Source: Ulva prolifera (taxonomy: Eukaryota > Chlorophyta > Ulvophyceae > Ulvales > Ulvaceae). Taken from it: a stretch of DNA of 64,000 nt. Under the pieces are notes generated by a model that worked only from the letters and a program-made list of their open reading frames with translations, had not been told where the DNA came from and searched no databases. Position numbers and translations under genes: made by a program. This document shows positions 23,909 through 33,500 of this stretch, one piece after another (position 1 is the first letter of the stretch; every line of letters begins with the position of its first letter). The DNA is taken from NCBI GenBank assembly GCA_023078555.1, contig CM041197.1:310001-374000 (forward strand), read 5' to 3'.

Positions 23909-24113
23909 CTCGTAGCCAAATGGCGAGTTTTGCGCCTATGCTGCCCATGAAGTGGAAAGGACCAAATATTAGATCGGTGTCCGGGTATTCGTCAATCCGA
24001 GATGACAAAATAATATATTCTGATCACTATGGGATGACGCTATTTCCGGACAGCATTATATTATTTGGTCATTTACGTGCTTGACAGCACCTTCAGGTAG
24101 TGGCTACGAGGGT
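23909..24113. mobile_element. Small foldback (MITE-like) element, about 205 bp
   Basis: Outer inverted repeats CCCTCGTAGCCA (23909-23920) and TGGCTACGAGGG (24102-24113) enclose a second inner pair, GACCAAATA / TATTTGGTC. The interior is AT-rich and non-coding, unlike its surroundings. No target-site duplication is obvious. Confidence 0.5.
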
Positions 24114-24851
24114 ACATGTCGAGGCAGGCTGCTCTACTGCACGGTCTGCACGATCGTCGAGTATCAGCAACGATCAAGCTCTGGCAAGCGGGAGATAATC
24201 AGATGATGTCTACTCTTGAATAGGCAATCGTCAGCAGCAGGCGAAGAGCGCCTTGGTGTTTGTGGCTGCCATGTGCTGCATAGCAGCCTGTGGACTCTAG
24301 CTCGCATCCCACTGCTATATCCGCCAAAGCCAACCTCACAAAACTTTGCATGGTTAATTTGAGAATTTTTGGAGTGGTTCTCCCGGCTTTTCATGACTTG
24401 AACGAGAATAAACAGAAATGCCAGTGAAAGCCCAGATCTCTGCACAGTGCCCAGAATCCCGAAACAGCCGCGAATCTCATTCGTCAGGTCACAAATTAAG
24501 GGGATGCCGGGGAGTACGTTTGGCTGTCCCCATTTTCTTTTTCAACTTAGATCAACTCAGACCCGAGGCCAATGCATCTACAGTCTCTTCCAGACCACAG
24601 TTGTTCTGCAAAAATGCACCAGCGATATACACGAGACATGGTGGGGTAGGCGGAGACGTTGTCCTTGAAGATGCCAGTGTGCGCTATCACGTGTTGGTGC
24701 GGCAGCAAGAGTGAATGGTATTGGTCGACACAATGCAAACCCACTTGAGTGTGTGCAGAACGAGATACATCAAGTAGCAATCTGCCCGTTCACAAGACCA
24801 GACCTCCTCCAATATCACTAGCCTTGGAGGCTGACCCTGTTTACACAAACA

Positions 24852-25670
24852 CTAGCCTACAGCACCAGCATCATCATCCTCATCATCGATATCTAGTTGT
24901 CCAGGATTCACTAGGAGATTCAATCGAAATTGATGGAAGCCAGACAGTAGATGACCCTGGCTACGAGCGAATCGTGCCCAAAGGCCCCTGGTCTGGCTTG
25001 ACCTACTGCTGCTGGCAGGCTCCCAACCTGCCTTTCGCCTGGAGCACGCGAAATCTGGCATGACAGACACCGGTGTTGCAGACACCAGAGTCGATAGCAC
25101 CTCGCAGTATGCCCGCCCAGCATAAGCGTCATCACTTCTGAATCGCCCAGCAGTGAACGCTCGCAAAGCAGCTCTAGCTCCACTCACGGCACGTGCACGA
25201 ACAGCACGTTGGTGGGCCTTTCCCTGCTCTTGGGGACCATTGCCACCAGGGCGTGCCGCTCTGAAGGCACTGATCTTAGAACGGATTGAACTGTTCAGTG
25301 CACCATACCCTTCCGGGTCCCCCCCCTCCCCAACACGGGCCCACGCCAGGCGGTCGCATCCAGCTACAGCAGCTAGGGGATCAATCCTTTTGGCAGCTTT
25401 GGTAGGGGTGGAACCTGTTGCCGGATACAGAGCACTCGGGCATAGGCGATGACACCACCTGATGAAGGACACAGTGGATGACTTTACGTAGATTGGAGAG
25501 CCTTCCGTTCCAACATTTTCCGGTATGTAGTACGGCTGGAACGCATGATCCTCCTCGTCAACGTCACAAATAAGGAGGTCTAGAGCTCCACAGAGCAGGA
25601 ACGCCCACCTGTCTGGTGGCAGCCGCCACGCGCCATTCACCAGATCGGACACTGAAACCTGAAGAAGCAT
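24852..25670 (-). CDS. Hypothetical protein, 272 residues, acidic C-terminus
   Basis: An ATG at 25670 starts a continuous frame to 24852. The N-terminus is globular-looking (LVNGAWRLPPDRWAFLLCGA, then DVDEEDHAFQPYYIPENVG). The middle is Arg/Ala-rich (RAVRARAVSGARAALRAFTA). The C-terminus is DIDDEDDDAGAVG. No family is recognised. Its 5' end lies about 30 bp from the acceptor of the divergently transcribed protease exon at 25699, so the two genes may share a spacer, or this frame may be part of the same element. It may be one exon of a longer gene. Confidence 0.4.
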   Translation of the reverse strand: MLLQVSVSDLVNGAWRLPPDRWAFLLCGALDLLICDVDEEDHAFQPYYIPENVGTEGSPIYVKSSTVSFIRWCHRLCPSALYPATGSTPTKAAKRIDPLAAVAGCDRLAWARVGEGGDPEGYGALNSSIRSKISAFRAARPGGNGPQEQGKAHQRAVRARAVSGARAALRAFTAGRFRSDDAYAGRAYCEVLSTLVSATPVSVMPDFACSRRKAGWEPASSSRSSQTRGLWARFARSQGHLLSGFHQFRLNLLVNPGQLDIDDEDDDAGAVG

Positions 25671-25698
25671 TAGTAACTTCAGCAGCTACAATGTGCAG

Positions 25699-26749
25699 GT
25701 ACACAACTGCGACCCGACGTTTACGAACGGCGCAGGGGTCAACAAATGGTCTTTTCATGATAGATGCCCGATTTTGGACAGTGACATCTGGGCGTGCACT
25801 GTGCAGCCCATGAAGTGGTGGAAAAACGACCAAGACATTAACCCCAGCGCGGGAGGTGTGCATTGGATCCTCTGCACGTTTGTCAACATAAATCAGATCG
25901 ACTGGCGTGTAGAGGCCCCCAATACAGACATGGCCCGCATATTCGTGTTCGACTCCCTTACATCGGCGGTGTCCGAGGACGAGATGACATTAGTTGTACA
26001 AGCGTTCACTCAGTTCTTGTCAAAGGCTGCATGTGACCTGCACCAAACGAGCCCAGAGGTGGCTCGTAGGACCATTGCCGCCATCAAGTGGGACAGGGTG
26101 TGACTTTTGTCTCCATGACTGTATCTACCGATTCTGCAATCATGTGTTACATGATCATCCCATGTACTGGACCCAGCAATAGTAATGGTCGCCCCACAAG
26201 GCGTCTTGCATGTAGGTTTGTGTACCACAACAACCAGCTCTGCAATCTGAGCTGATAGATGAGGGCTCTGTGACGCCCGGCCTCAACACGTGCGGCATCA
26301 ACGCCCCCTACTTTTTCAAACGCTTCTTAGAAGGAGTCGTAGCAAATGTGAAGCGTCCACGCCAATCTAAGCGTCGCCCACCTCGTGTGCCAGCCGCTGC
26401 ATGTGTCACTCCTTTGACGTGGGTGCAAGGGCACATGGCGGGTCCCCTGTCCTCAGAATCCATGGAACAAGCACGCGGATCGGGAATGAGATACCTTCTT
26501 GAAGCTATCGACAAGCACACCGACAGCGGACCGGCGGGGCCGAGCGATCGAGATGTGAGCAGGCGACTGGACCAATTGTACCCGGAAAGCAGGTAAAACA
26601 CCCCTTCTCAGTGCTTCCCAGTGTGGGGTAGACCTTCTCTTAGGGTAGGTCGCTGTCACTGAGAAGTTTGAATGAATGACTGCCAATTCAGGTGGTACAA
26701 GAGGGGGGAGGTGGCACAACATCTGGAATGGGCACCGCAGCTGAAGTGA
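25699..26749 (+). CDS. Ulp1/SENP-like C48 cysteine protease (C-terminal exons)
   Basis: Three exons fit in phase: 25699-26097, 26216-26592 (phase-2 end) and 26692-26749 (stop TGA). The papain-like C48 order is visible: a region with ILDSDIWACTVQPMKWW, the catalytic His in GGVHWILCTFVN, the Asp in ARIFVFDSLTS, an oxyanion Gln in CVPQQPALQ and the nucleophile Cys in LNTCGINAPYFFKRFLEG. Cellular members cleave SUMO or other ubiquitin-like tails. Similar domains are also carried by several DNA transposon groups. The N-terminal part must lie upstream (24.4-25.5 kb plus strand has candidate stretches) but is not resolved. Its neighbours are the uncharacterised block upstream and a satellite array downstream. 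Confidence 0.7.
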
Positions 26750-27162
26750 GGACTAAAGCACTGGCATCGTCAGAGGTACAGGTGCATCGCAAGATCGTTG
26801 ATGAGGGATTAATCGAAAGGCGTTGTACTGAGCCTGCTATCGTTGGGAGTCAATGGCCTGGTACATGCAGGGCAGCTGTATGAGGTGCCCTTTGAATTGA
26901 ATCAGAGGCGGCAATTCTGTTGAAGGGAGATCATGTTAAGTAATGATGCATCCCTGCCAGCACAGCTGCGTATTGCTTGCGAACGATTGTGTTGCGCTGA
27001 TCTCAAGGCGCCAATGTAGGGGACAATGAACCGATGTCTGTCAAGGTTATACATCCAAAGCAGTACTGAAAACTGAGACTCATGAACATGCCGTTTGTAT
27101 CCTGCGATGTGCTTCTGTTCTTACACGAGCCTATGGACTCCAGTTAGCGGAGGCCAGTTAGC

Positions 27163-27905
27163 GGCTGCATGTGATCACATCACTAACATCCACATGAGGG
27201 CTATCTCAGCCCACCGACAGGCACGAGCACTGGCATCACCAGCCCAGCTGTATTCGTGGCCAGTTAGCGTGACAGCCCATTTGCAAAGAGGCTGGTGAAT
27301 AGTTTGATGTATCTCTGCTGGCCATAATACCAGTGGCTGCATGTGATCACATCACTGCCATCCACAGGAGGGCTATCTCAGCACACCGTCAGGCACGAGC
27401 ACTGGCATCACCAGCCCAGCTGAATTCGTGGCCAGTTAGAGTGACAACCCCTTTGCAAAGACACTGGTGAATAGTTTGATGTATCTCTGCTGGCCAGAAT
27501 ACCAGTGGCTGCATGTGATCACATCACTGACATCCACAGGAGGGCTATATAAGCACACCGTCAGGCACGAGCACTGGCATCACCAGCCCAGCTGAATTCG
27601 TGGCCAGTTAGAGTGACAACCCCTTTGCAAAGACACTGGTGAATAGTTTGATGTATCTCTGCTGGCCAGAATACCAGTGGCTGCATGTGATCACATCACT
27701 GCCATCCACAGGAGGGCTGTCTCAGCACACCGTCAGGCACGAGCACTTGCATCACCAGCCCAGCTGTACTCGTGGCCAGTTAGCGTGACAACCCCTTTGC
27801 AAAGAGGCTGGTAAATCGTGTGAAGCATCTCTGCTGGCCAGAATACCAGCGGCTGCATGTGATCACATCACTGACATCCACAGGAGGGCTATCTCAGCAC
27901 ACCGA
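27163..27905. repeat. 172-bp tandem satellite, about 4.4 units
   Basis: The marker GGCTGCATGTGATCACATCA starts at 27163, 27335, 27507, 27679 and 27851, exactly 172 bp apart each time. Units differ by a few substitutions, and the fifth is cut after about 55 bp. A fragment of the same motif (cagttagcggaggccagtta) precedes the first unit. The array is not coding. Confidence 0.95.
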
Positions 27906-28363
27906 CAAGCACTTGCATCATCTGCACAGCCGTCCTCGTGTCCATCCGGTGTTTCCATAACCACATGGCCAGGGGGACTGATCTCCAAAGCGCCCGCAGT
28001 GGCACTCTCATTTAGTACGAAGAGCACAGGCATCACTTGCCGCAAGCAGTGTCGTAAGATGTCTGCAACTGTCCGTAGCCGTAGACGCTCGCGCCTGTGG
28101 TTCATACAGTTTCCAAAATCTCCATTGCAGATTGGTGAAGCATGATGTGCCCGAGCTTCCAAATGGCTATGCCGCAGCGATGGTTTGCCCTGCTCGTCCC
28201 TGAACACCATTGCAGCCGTATATTGCCGATTTTCACATACATATAATTTGCGCTGTATAATCAGATCGTGGCGCGATCTGTGCGTGTGGGGCCTGTTCAT
28301 AGACCAGATGCTCCAGTAGCCCGCTTCGCGATGGCGCATGATGAGCTCCGCTAGAGACAACAC
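27863..28363 (-). CDS. Hypothetical ORF running into the satellite
   Basis: The minus-strand frame is open for 166 codons (AELIMRHREAGYWSIWSMNR ... RLRTVADILRHCLRQVMPVL). Its last 15 or so codons lie in the final partial satellite unit, so the native C-terminus has probably been replaced. It looks like a real protein segment, but no domain is recognised. It may be a truncated gene or an exon of a mobile element. Confidence 0.3.
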   Translation of the reverse strand: MLSLAELIMRHREAGYWSIWSMNRPHTHRSRHDLIIQRKLYVCENRQYTAAMVFRDEQGKPSLRHSHLEARAHHASPICNGDFGNCMNHRRERLRLRTVADILRHCLRQVMPVLFVLNESATAGALEISPPGHVVMETPDGHEDGCADDASACRCAEIALLWMSVM

Positions 28364-28369
28364 GTCATA

Positions 28370-30030
28370 AAACTTTGAGCAAATTGGTAAACATGTTCAT
28401 AGTAGGTTTAATTTTGTATCACTGACGGATTAGCTTCTAGCGGTGACACGCAGCCGTCCTAAGCTCTGCCCAAGTGTGTCCTCAGGCTGATTGACCTCCA
28501 GAAATGCCGCGAGTCTCCAGAGCCCAAGTTAAGCCTGAATGAAACCAAATATGTTCCCATGAAAGGATATACACGCTTTGATCGCGCTGTTCGTGAGCAT
28601 CGTAACAGCGCCGGCCGACCGAGTCATCCTCGAAGACAGGCACAGTGCAACTGCGTCCGTAGACCACAACGAACCGGATAAAGCATATCATGCGTCAATA
28701 TCATATTGAACATGGTCATTTCGGTTGAAATCACATCAAAAGGCGACTGTTTCTGCTCCGACCTATCCGCCCTTGTCAGGCCCGCCCTTGTAACATGAGC
28801 CAGGACGTGTACAGACGAAGGTGGTATGTGTGGAGGTTGCAGTCCCCGGTCGCAGTATATATGCAGCGCCGGTCTTGGCACGGCAATGGGTCGTCGCAAT
28901 TCTGGGGCTTCGAGTTGTGACGGTGGGCGCACGTACACACATGTGCCGACATGCACACGAACGTGATGGTAAGGCGTCGATGCACGGAACACCCGTTGTG
29001 AGCCTTGCGAGGCAACTTGGATTCGTTCGTTCCCGAAACCTTCTCAGGGAGTGCGGGGCGAGGTTCAATGCTGCAAAGCCTGAACCTGGCTTGCAGGCAC
29101 AGGGGTTCAGGGTGACGTCACCGCACGGCCATGCAGCGTCCGCATGCAGATGGCATGCGCCCTCGTGCTGTCGCTTATGCTAGTTGTACACACACAAGGT
29201 TACAAATTTTTGAACAGGTACATGCAAACACAACAGAAATTTGTTGCAGAAGTTTGAACGAGCATGCACAGGCAATCGCCACCGTGACGGCAGGAGTGCA
29301 CTCGGCTGGGCCGGGACATCTGCGCAAATGCAACGACGCACCTCGAATCGCTGTGCCGGGTCGAGCACTGGGGTCACTGCCGCTTACGAAACTTTGCACC
29401 GCTGACATTGGTGGCAGCATTCATGCATTACCTAGCCAAATCCTGGCTGAAAGTGGCAGTTTGTGGATATCGGTATCAGGTAAGAGACAAAACCAGCTTC
29501 AGCTGCAGGTGAGGCGGTTGAGCATCTCATGAGCACACGGCTGTCTCTAGCGCTGCAGCTGTTGCCTGTCGCTGATGACCTGCTTGGCTGCTTCCGGTGC
29601 ACGTGGGAAGCCCAGGTGTGCACAGGAAAGTGCAGGTGTGGAAGGGCTATAGCTGTGCACAGGGTACAGAGGTGGGCTCTGTATGTAGTATAGTGTTACA
29701 GAGTACGGACTGCAGAGTACAGAGGAACTTTAGCTCAAACGGTTGGGCACAAAAACACAGCAAAAGACTTGCATGCACGTGCCCACACGATTCCGATGCT
29801 GTGTATTCTAGCAATATGCACGTAGCAATCAAGCTGAGTCACGGGCCAGTGCCATGCGGGCTTCCCGGCGGCTGTGAACGCAGCGTCTAGTACCAGGCTA
29901 ATTAATTATAAGCTCCCGCTCTCCTCTGTGACTTTCACCACACCGATCCCGCTGGGCACCCCTTCGTGGGCTTGGACTGAGTCTAGCACAGTCGACGTCG
30001 GGGCCACAAGAAGTGCCTCATACGCATTTG
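28370..30030. other. Spacer with one candidate plus-strand exon
   Basis: A stretch at about 29235-29479 (HAQAIATVTAGVHSAGPGHL ... SGSLWISVSG) ends exactly at a good donor, cag|GTAAGAG. It may be an exon of an otherwise unresolved plus-strand gene, with 29900-30045 (SVTFTTPIPLGTPSWAWTES) as a possible partner. No homology is recognised. Confidence 0.25.
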
Positions 30031-30044
30031 CGCAAATCTACTCA

Positions 30045-30532
30045 CCTGGCATCATCCGGTTGCCTGATGCCACGGCAGCGGCACTGCACTTGCACTGGCC
30101 AACCAAGGAGCCAACTCTGGAGCCCAGGAGCGTTGGCATGCATGATCGTCCTGGACAAAATGCCACGGAGACGGATGGGTGCGCTGCACAAATTCCGGTG
30201 ATATGAAGCTGCCCTGCCTTGCCTACTTTACTAGTCCACCGTAGCTCTGCATGCGCAGGCCCCAGACGACGAGCAGCTCAGCGCGCCAGGGCCACTAAAC
30301 CAGAACCCTTGGGATCGGGAACAGCAGCTGGTACATATCAAGCGATGCACTGTCTGCCAGTGCGGGCTGGCCCATAGGGTACATCTACTGTGTAGAATCT
30401 GGCCACTCTGACGGCGGCTGTACACGGAAAATCGTCCAACCGGTGTACACAGACCTTGTACAATGTCCATGTACAGCATGCATGCCTGCATCCGACTGCA
30501 CAGTGCCGACTGCCGTCGCGCCCACATCACCT
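30045..30532. repeat. 3' flank of nonaspanin copy 1, duplicated downstream of copy 2
   Basis: This segment matches 37335-37859 in order: tctactcacctggc, ctggagcccaggagcg, a ctctgcatgc region, acacagacctt, then agcatgcatgcctg just before the stop. The duplicated unit that produced copies 1 and 2 therefore included about 500 bp of 3' flank. On the minus strand both carry CCAG|GTGAGTAGA, a strong donor-like site, perhaps a 3' UTR intron. Confidence 0.7.
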
Positions 30533-33500
30533 CTACACATCACCATCAGGATCGCCTTCACTAGCACCCCCCGCATTGCGCGTGGACCCCTCAAGCAGCT
30601 GTTCCCCGCAGTCCTCCGGATCCTCCCCACGCAAAGGCACCCCCTCAGCATCGAGGTGCGAGTAGGCGAGCCACACGAACGCGAGCGACGCCGCGAAGCC
30701 GACGGCGCCGAGGCACAGGTACACCGCAAAGGCAACAACAGACATGTAGCAGGTGTACAGGAGCAGGGCGAGGCCGTGCGAGGCTGTGGCAGGGATGTAC
30801 ACTTTGAGGAAGATGCAGGAGTAGCCGATGAGGTAGGCGGCGGTGGCGCCGCCGCGGTGGAAGGAGCGCCACCACCAGTTGTAGTCCTGTGATCGGAGCT
30901 GTGCATACCTGCAGCGGGGAGAAGGTGCTGACATGTTGACAGCATCTGGAATATGACGGCGATGTGCAAACACGACTAGTGTACCAGCACAGCCGCTGCG
31001 CAGGCCCCCAAAACTCGTCAATATTGGACTCTTGCTGCACAGGCAGGCCGTGTGCATGGCCGCCATTATGAACAAGAGGATTAATGCCAGCTTTGGTAAG
31101 CCTATTCCACAGGCACGATCAATACTGGTAATGGTACTAGTCCTGGTTACTGAGGAAAGAGTAGGTGCGCACGTCATGATGATGGAGCATTGTATGGTGA
31201 CGAGCACCATGAGCCCGAAGACGACGAGGAGGAAGCCAAACTGGTGGAAGAAGTAGCCCCGCCACATCGCTGACATCACGTAGTAGAGCCCGATGTTGAT
31301 AGTGCAGAACGGCAGGAGGCCGGCGACGGCGTAGAGCACGAGTGGTCTAGTAAGAAGCCGGGGCGGAGGAATATTGCGGGGGGCTGTGTTGGTGTTCCCC
31401 GGCCAGACGATGAGGGGCGTACGGGAGGCCTGATATCCGCCGAGGACTGCCAACGGGAAGCTGATGACAAGCCAGATGAGGTAAACACTGTCGATTTGGT
31501 CAAGGATCGGCGAGACGGCTCCCGAGAAGGACGGGTACGTAGTTGCATGTTTGTGCACGAAGCCGTAGATGCATGCTGCCCAAAACATGACACCTGCATG
31601 GGGCCGCGGCCTGTGACCGAGGATGTGAGTGTCATCTGTGCGCCCATGCACATGCACCCCAAAGCAAGCTCATGCCACGTCGGCCGAATGCACTGATCAG
31701 GGCTGGCCAATGCCTTACGAGCCCGGCGCTTGGCTCCAACTGCTCAGGTGTAACCCGCATACGAGGGGAGCGCAGCACAAAGGTACATGTATGCGTTTGC
31801 GATTCTTGTATTGTGCCAATACTCTGCTGGTCCTGGGTAGTGACGGCAGTGCAACCTCATGTACTGAAGGCCCAGGCGGGGGAGTGCGACTGCGCACCAG
31901 GTAGTTCAATCGCCGTCGCGAAGCACACCCCACTCCACCAGCTGAACTTCGAAGAGTGCTGCGATGACGAGCGCGCCATGTTGCGCCAGAGCAACACCGA
32001 CGAGAAGCCTCCAGTGATAGAGAGGGGTGCGTAGAGGAGGATGGCGGTGGTGAGCAGGGCGCCCCGCCTCGCAGGCGACAACAGCCCCAGAGCCGCAAGC
32101 ATGAGTGTTGCTGCAACAGTGCACAGGACATGCACACCTCCGCCGAAGAGTGACGCAAGGTGAACGGCTGCGGCGGGCTCACGGAAGACGTCTCCGGAGA
32201 CGAGTGTCCAGCCCGCCTCAGCCGATGGGTCCTGCACATAGGGAGTGCTGTTAGTGGGCTGGTGGGCCGAATGCTCAAGGAAGCGGCTGCGCAGGAGGAG
32301 ATCCTACTCGAAGCGCATTGCAACTCGCATACCATGTTGCGCACGTGAATGTCCGTGAAGCCTCGCCTGAGGGCAACGGCTCAGGACGTGTGTGCGCACA
32401 GCGGATATGGTAATGTCGCGACCCTGTGGGCTGCGGCGTGTCCTGCAAGACGTTTTCACTTGCATGCAGGCTTTGGACAAGATGCAGCCTGCGGGGGCGG
32501 GTCGTGTGCTGAGCACGGCCGTCGTCCATCGCTTCATGCCAGCACTTCCAGTTCTGTTATAGAGAGTTGTGATCATTGACAGCGCAAGCGCGGCTGACGT
32601 CTGCTGAAGCAGCTATGTGTATGCAGAGCACAATGGACAGCTCTTCAAGAGAAGAAAGTTTCCGAGGTCCCAAGTGATGGCAAGCCTGCAAAAGTGGGGG
32701 TGCTGATCCGGCCATTCCGGAGAGCATGCATGCAATGAAATTCGCAAGTACAAGCATTGTCTGATTTGCAATGCCCAGCGCTGCGTTATCTCACCTTGCC
32801 CTGCACGACTCGGCGAAGAATGTTGTTTTTGGCGAGGTCGCGGCGCACAGTGCGCAGAAAGATGATGGCGACCATCATGGACAGCACCAGCACCGTGGCC
32901 AGCGAGTTGAGCACAGAGAACCACTGCACCTCGTGCGCGCCGGCGGGGCTGTGCAGATAAGCGTCCCACCGGCGCGTCCAATTGATGTCGGTCTCCTGCC
33001 AGTACACGTCGTACGTGTACACGATGTCCTCGCCCTCAGCAACCACCTGCACAGTCGTGACGCACAAATGGCATGCATTCAACCGGCCCACAGTGCGCGG
33101 TCAGCGTGAAGTCATGCAACGTGTTCAGCATACATAAAAACTGTGGGAACGAGACATCTCAGCACATGTTATCATGGTGTACCTGCAAACCAATCAATTA
33201 TATTGCACCAGCCCATTCGCACAGTTCCGAAGAGGCACACCTGCGGCTCTGGATTGCGGGGGTCCCCCCAGGGTCGGCACTTGAAGCTCTTGAGGGGCTC
33301 GCCCTCAGGCTTGAGCCGCTTGATGCTGCAGGGCATTACCTCAAAGCCGACCACCTCCCACCTCACCTTCGCCTCCTGCGCCACAAGTTTAAGTGACTCA
33401 GCGCATCATCCGTGCGCTTGGATACACGGGCGCCAGCCGCAGGCTGTGCTACTCGCAGCACCGTCGACCTTCAAGTTCCGGGCTCGGCCTGTGCGCACAG

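Noticed and set aside
23909-24113. rho-independent-like terminator
   Set aside because: The setting is eukaryotic and the inverted repeats are about 180 bp apart, so a foldback element fits better.
27163-27905. CRISPR-like array
   Set aside because: The repeat unit is a continuous 172 bp with no unique spacers, so it is a tandem satellite.
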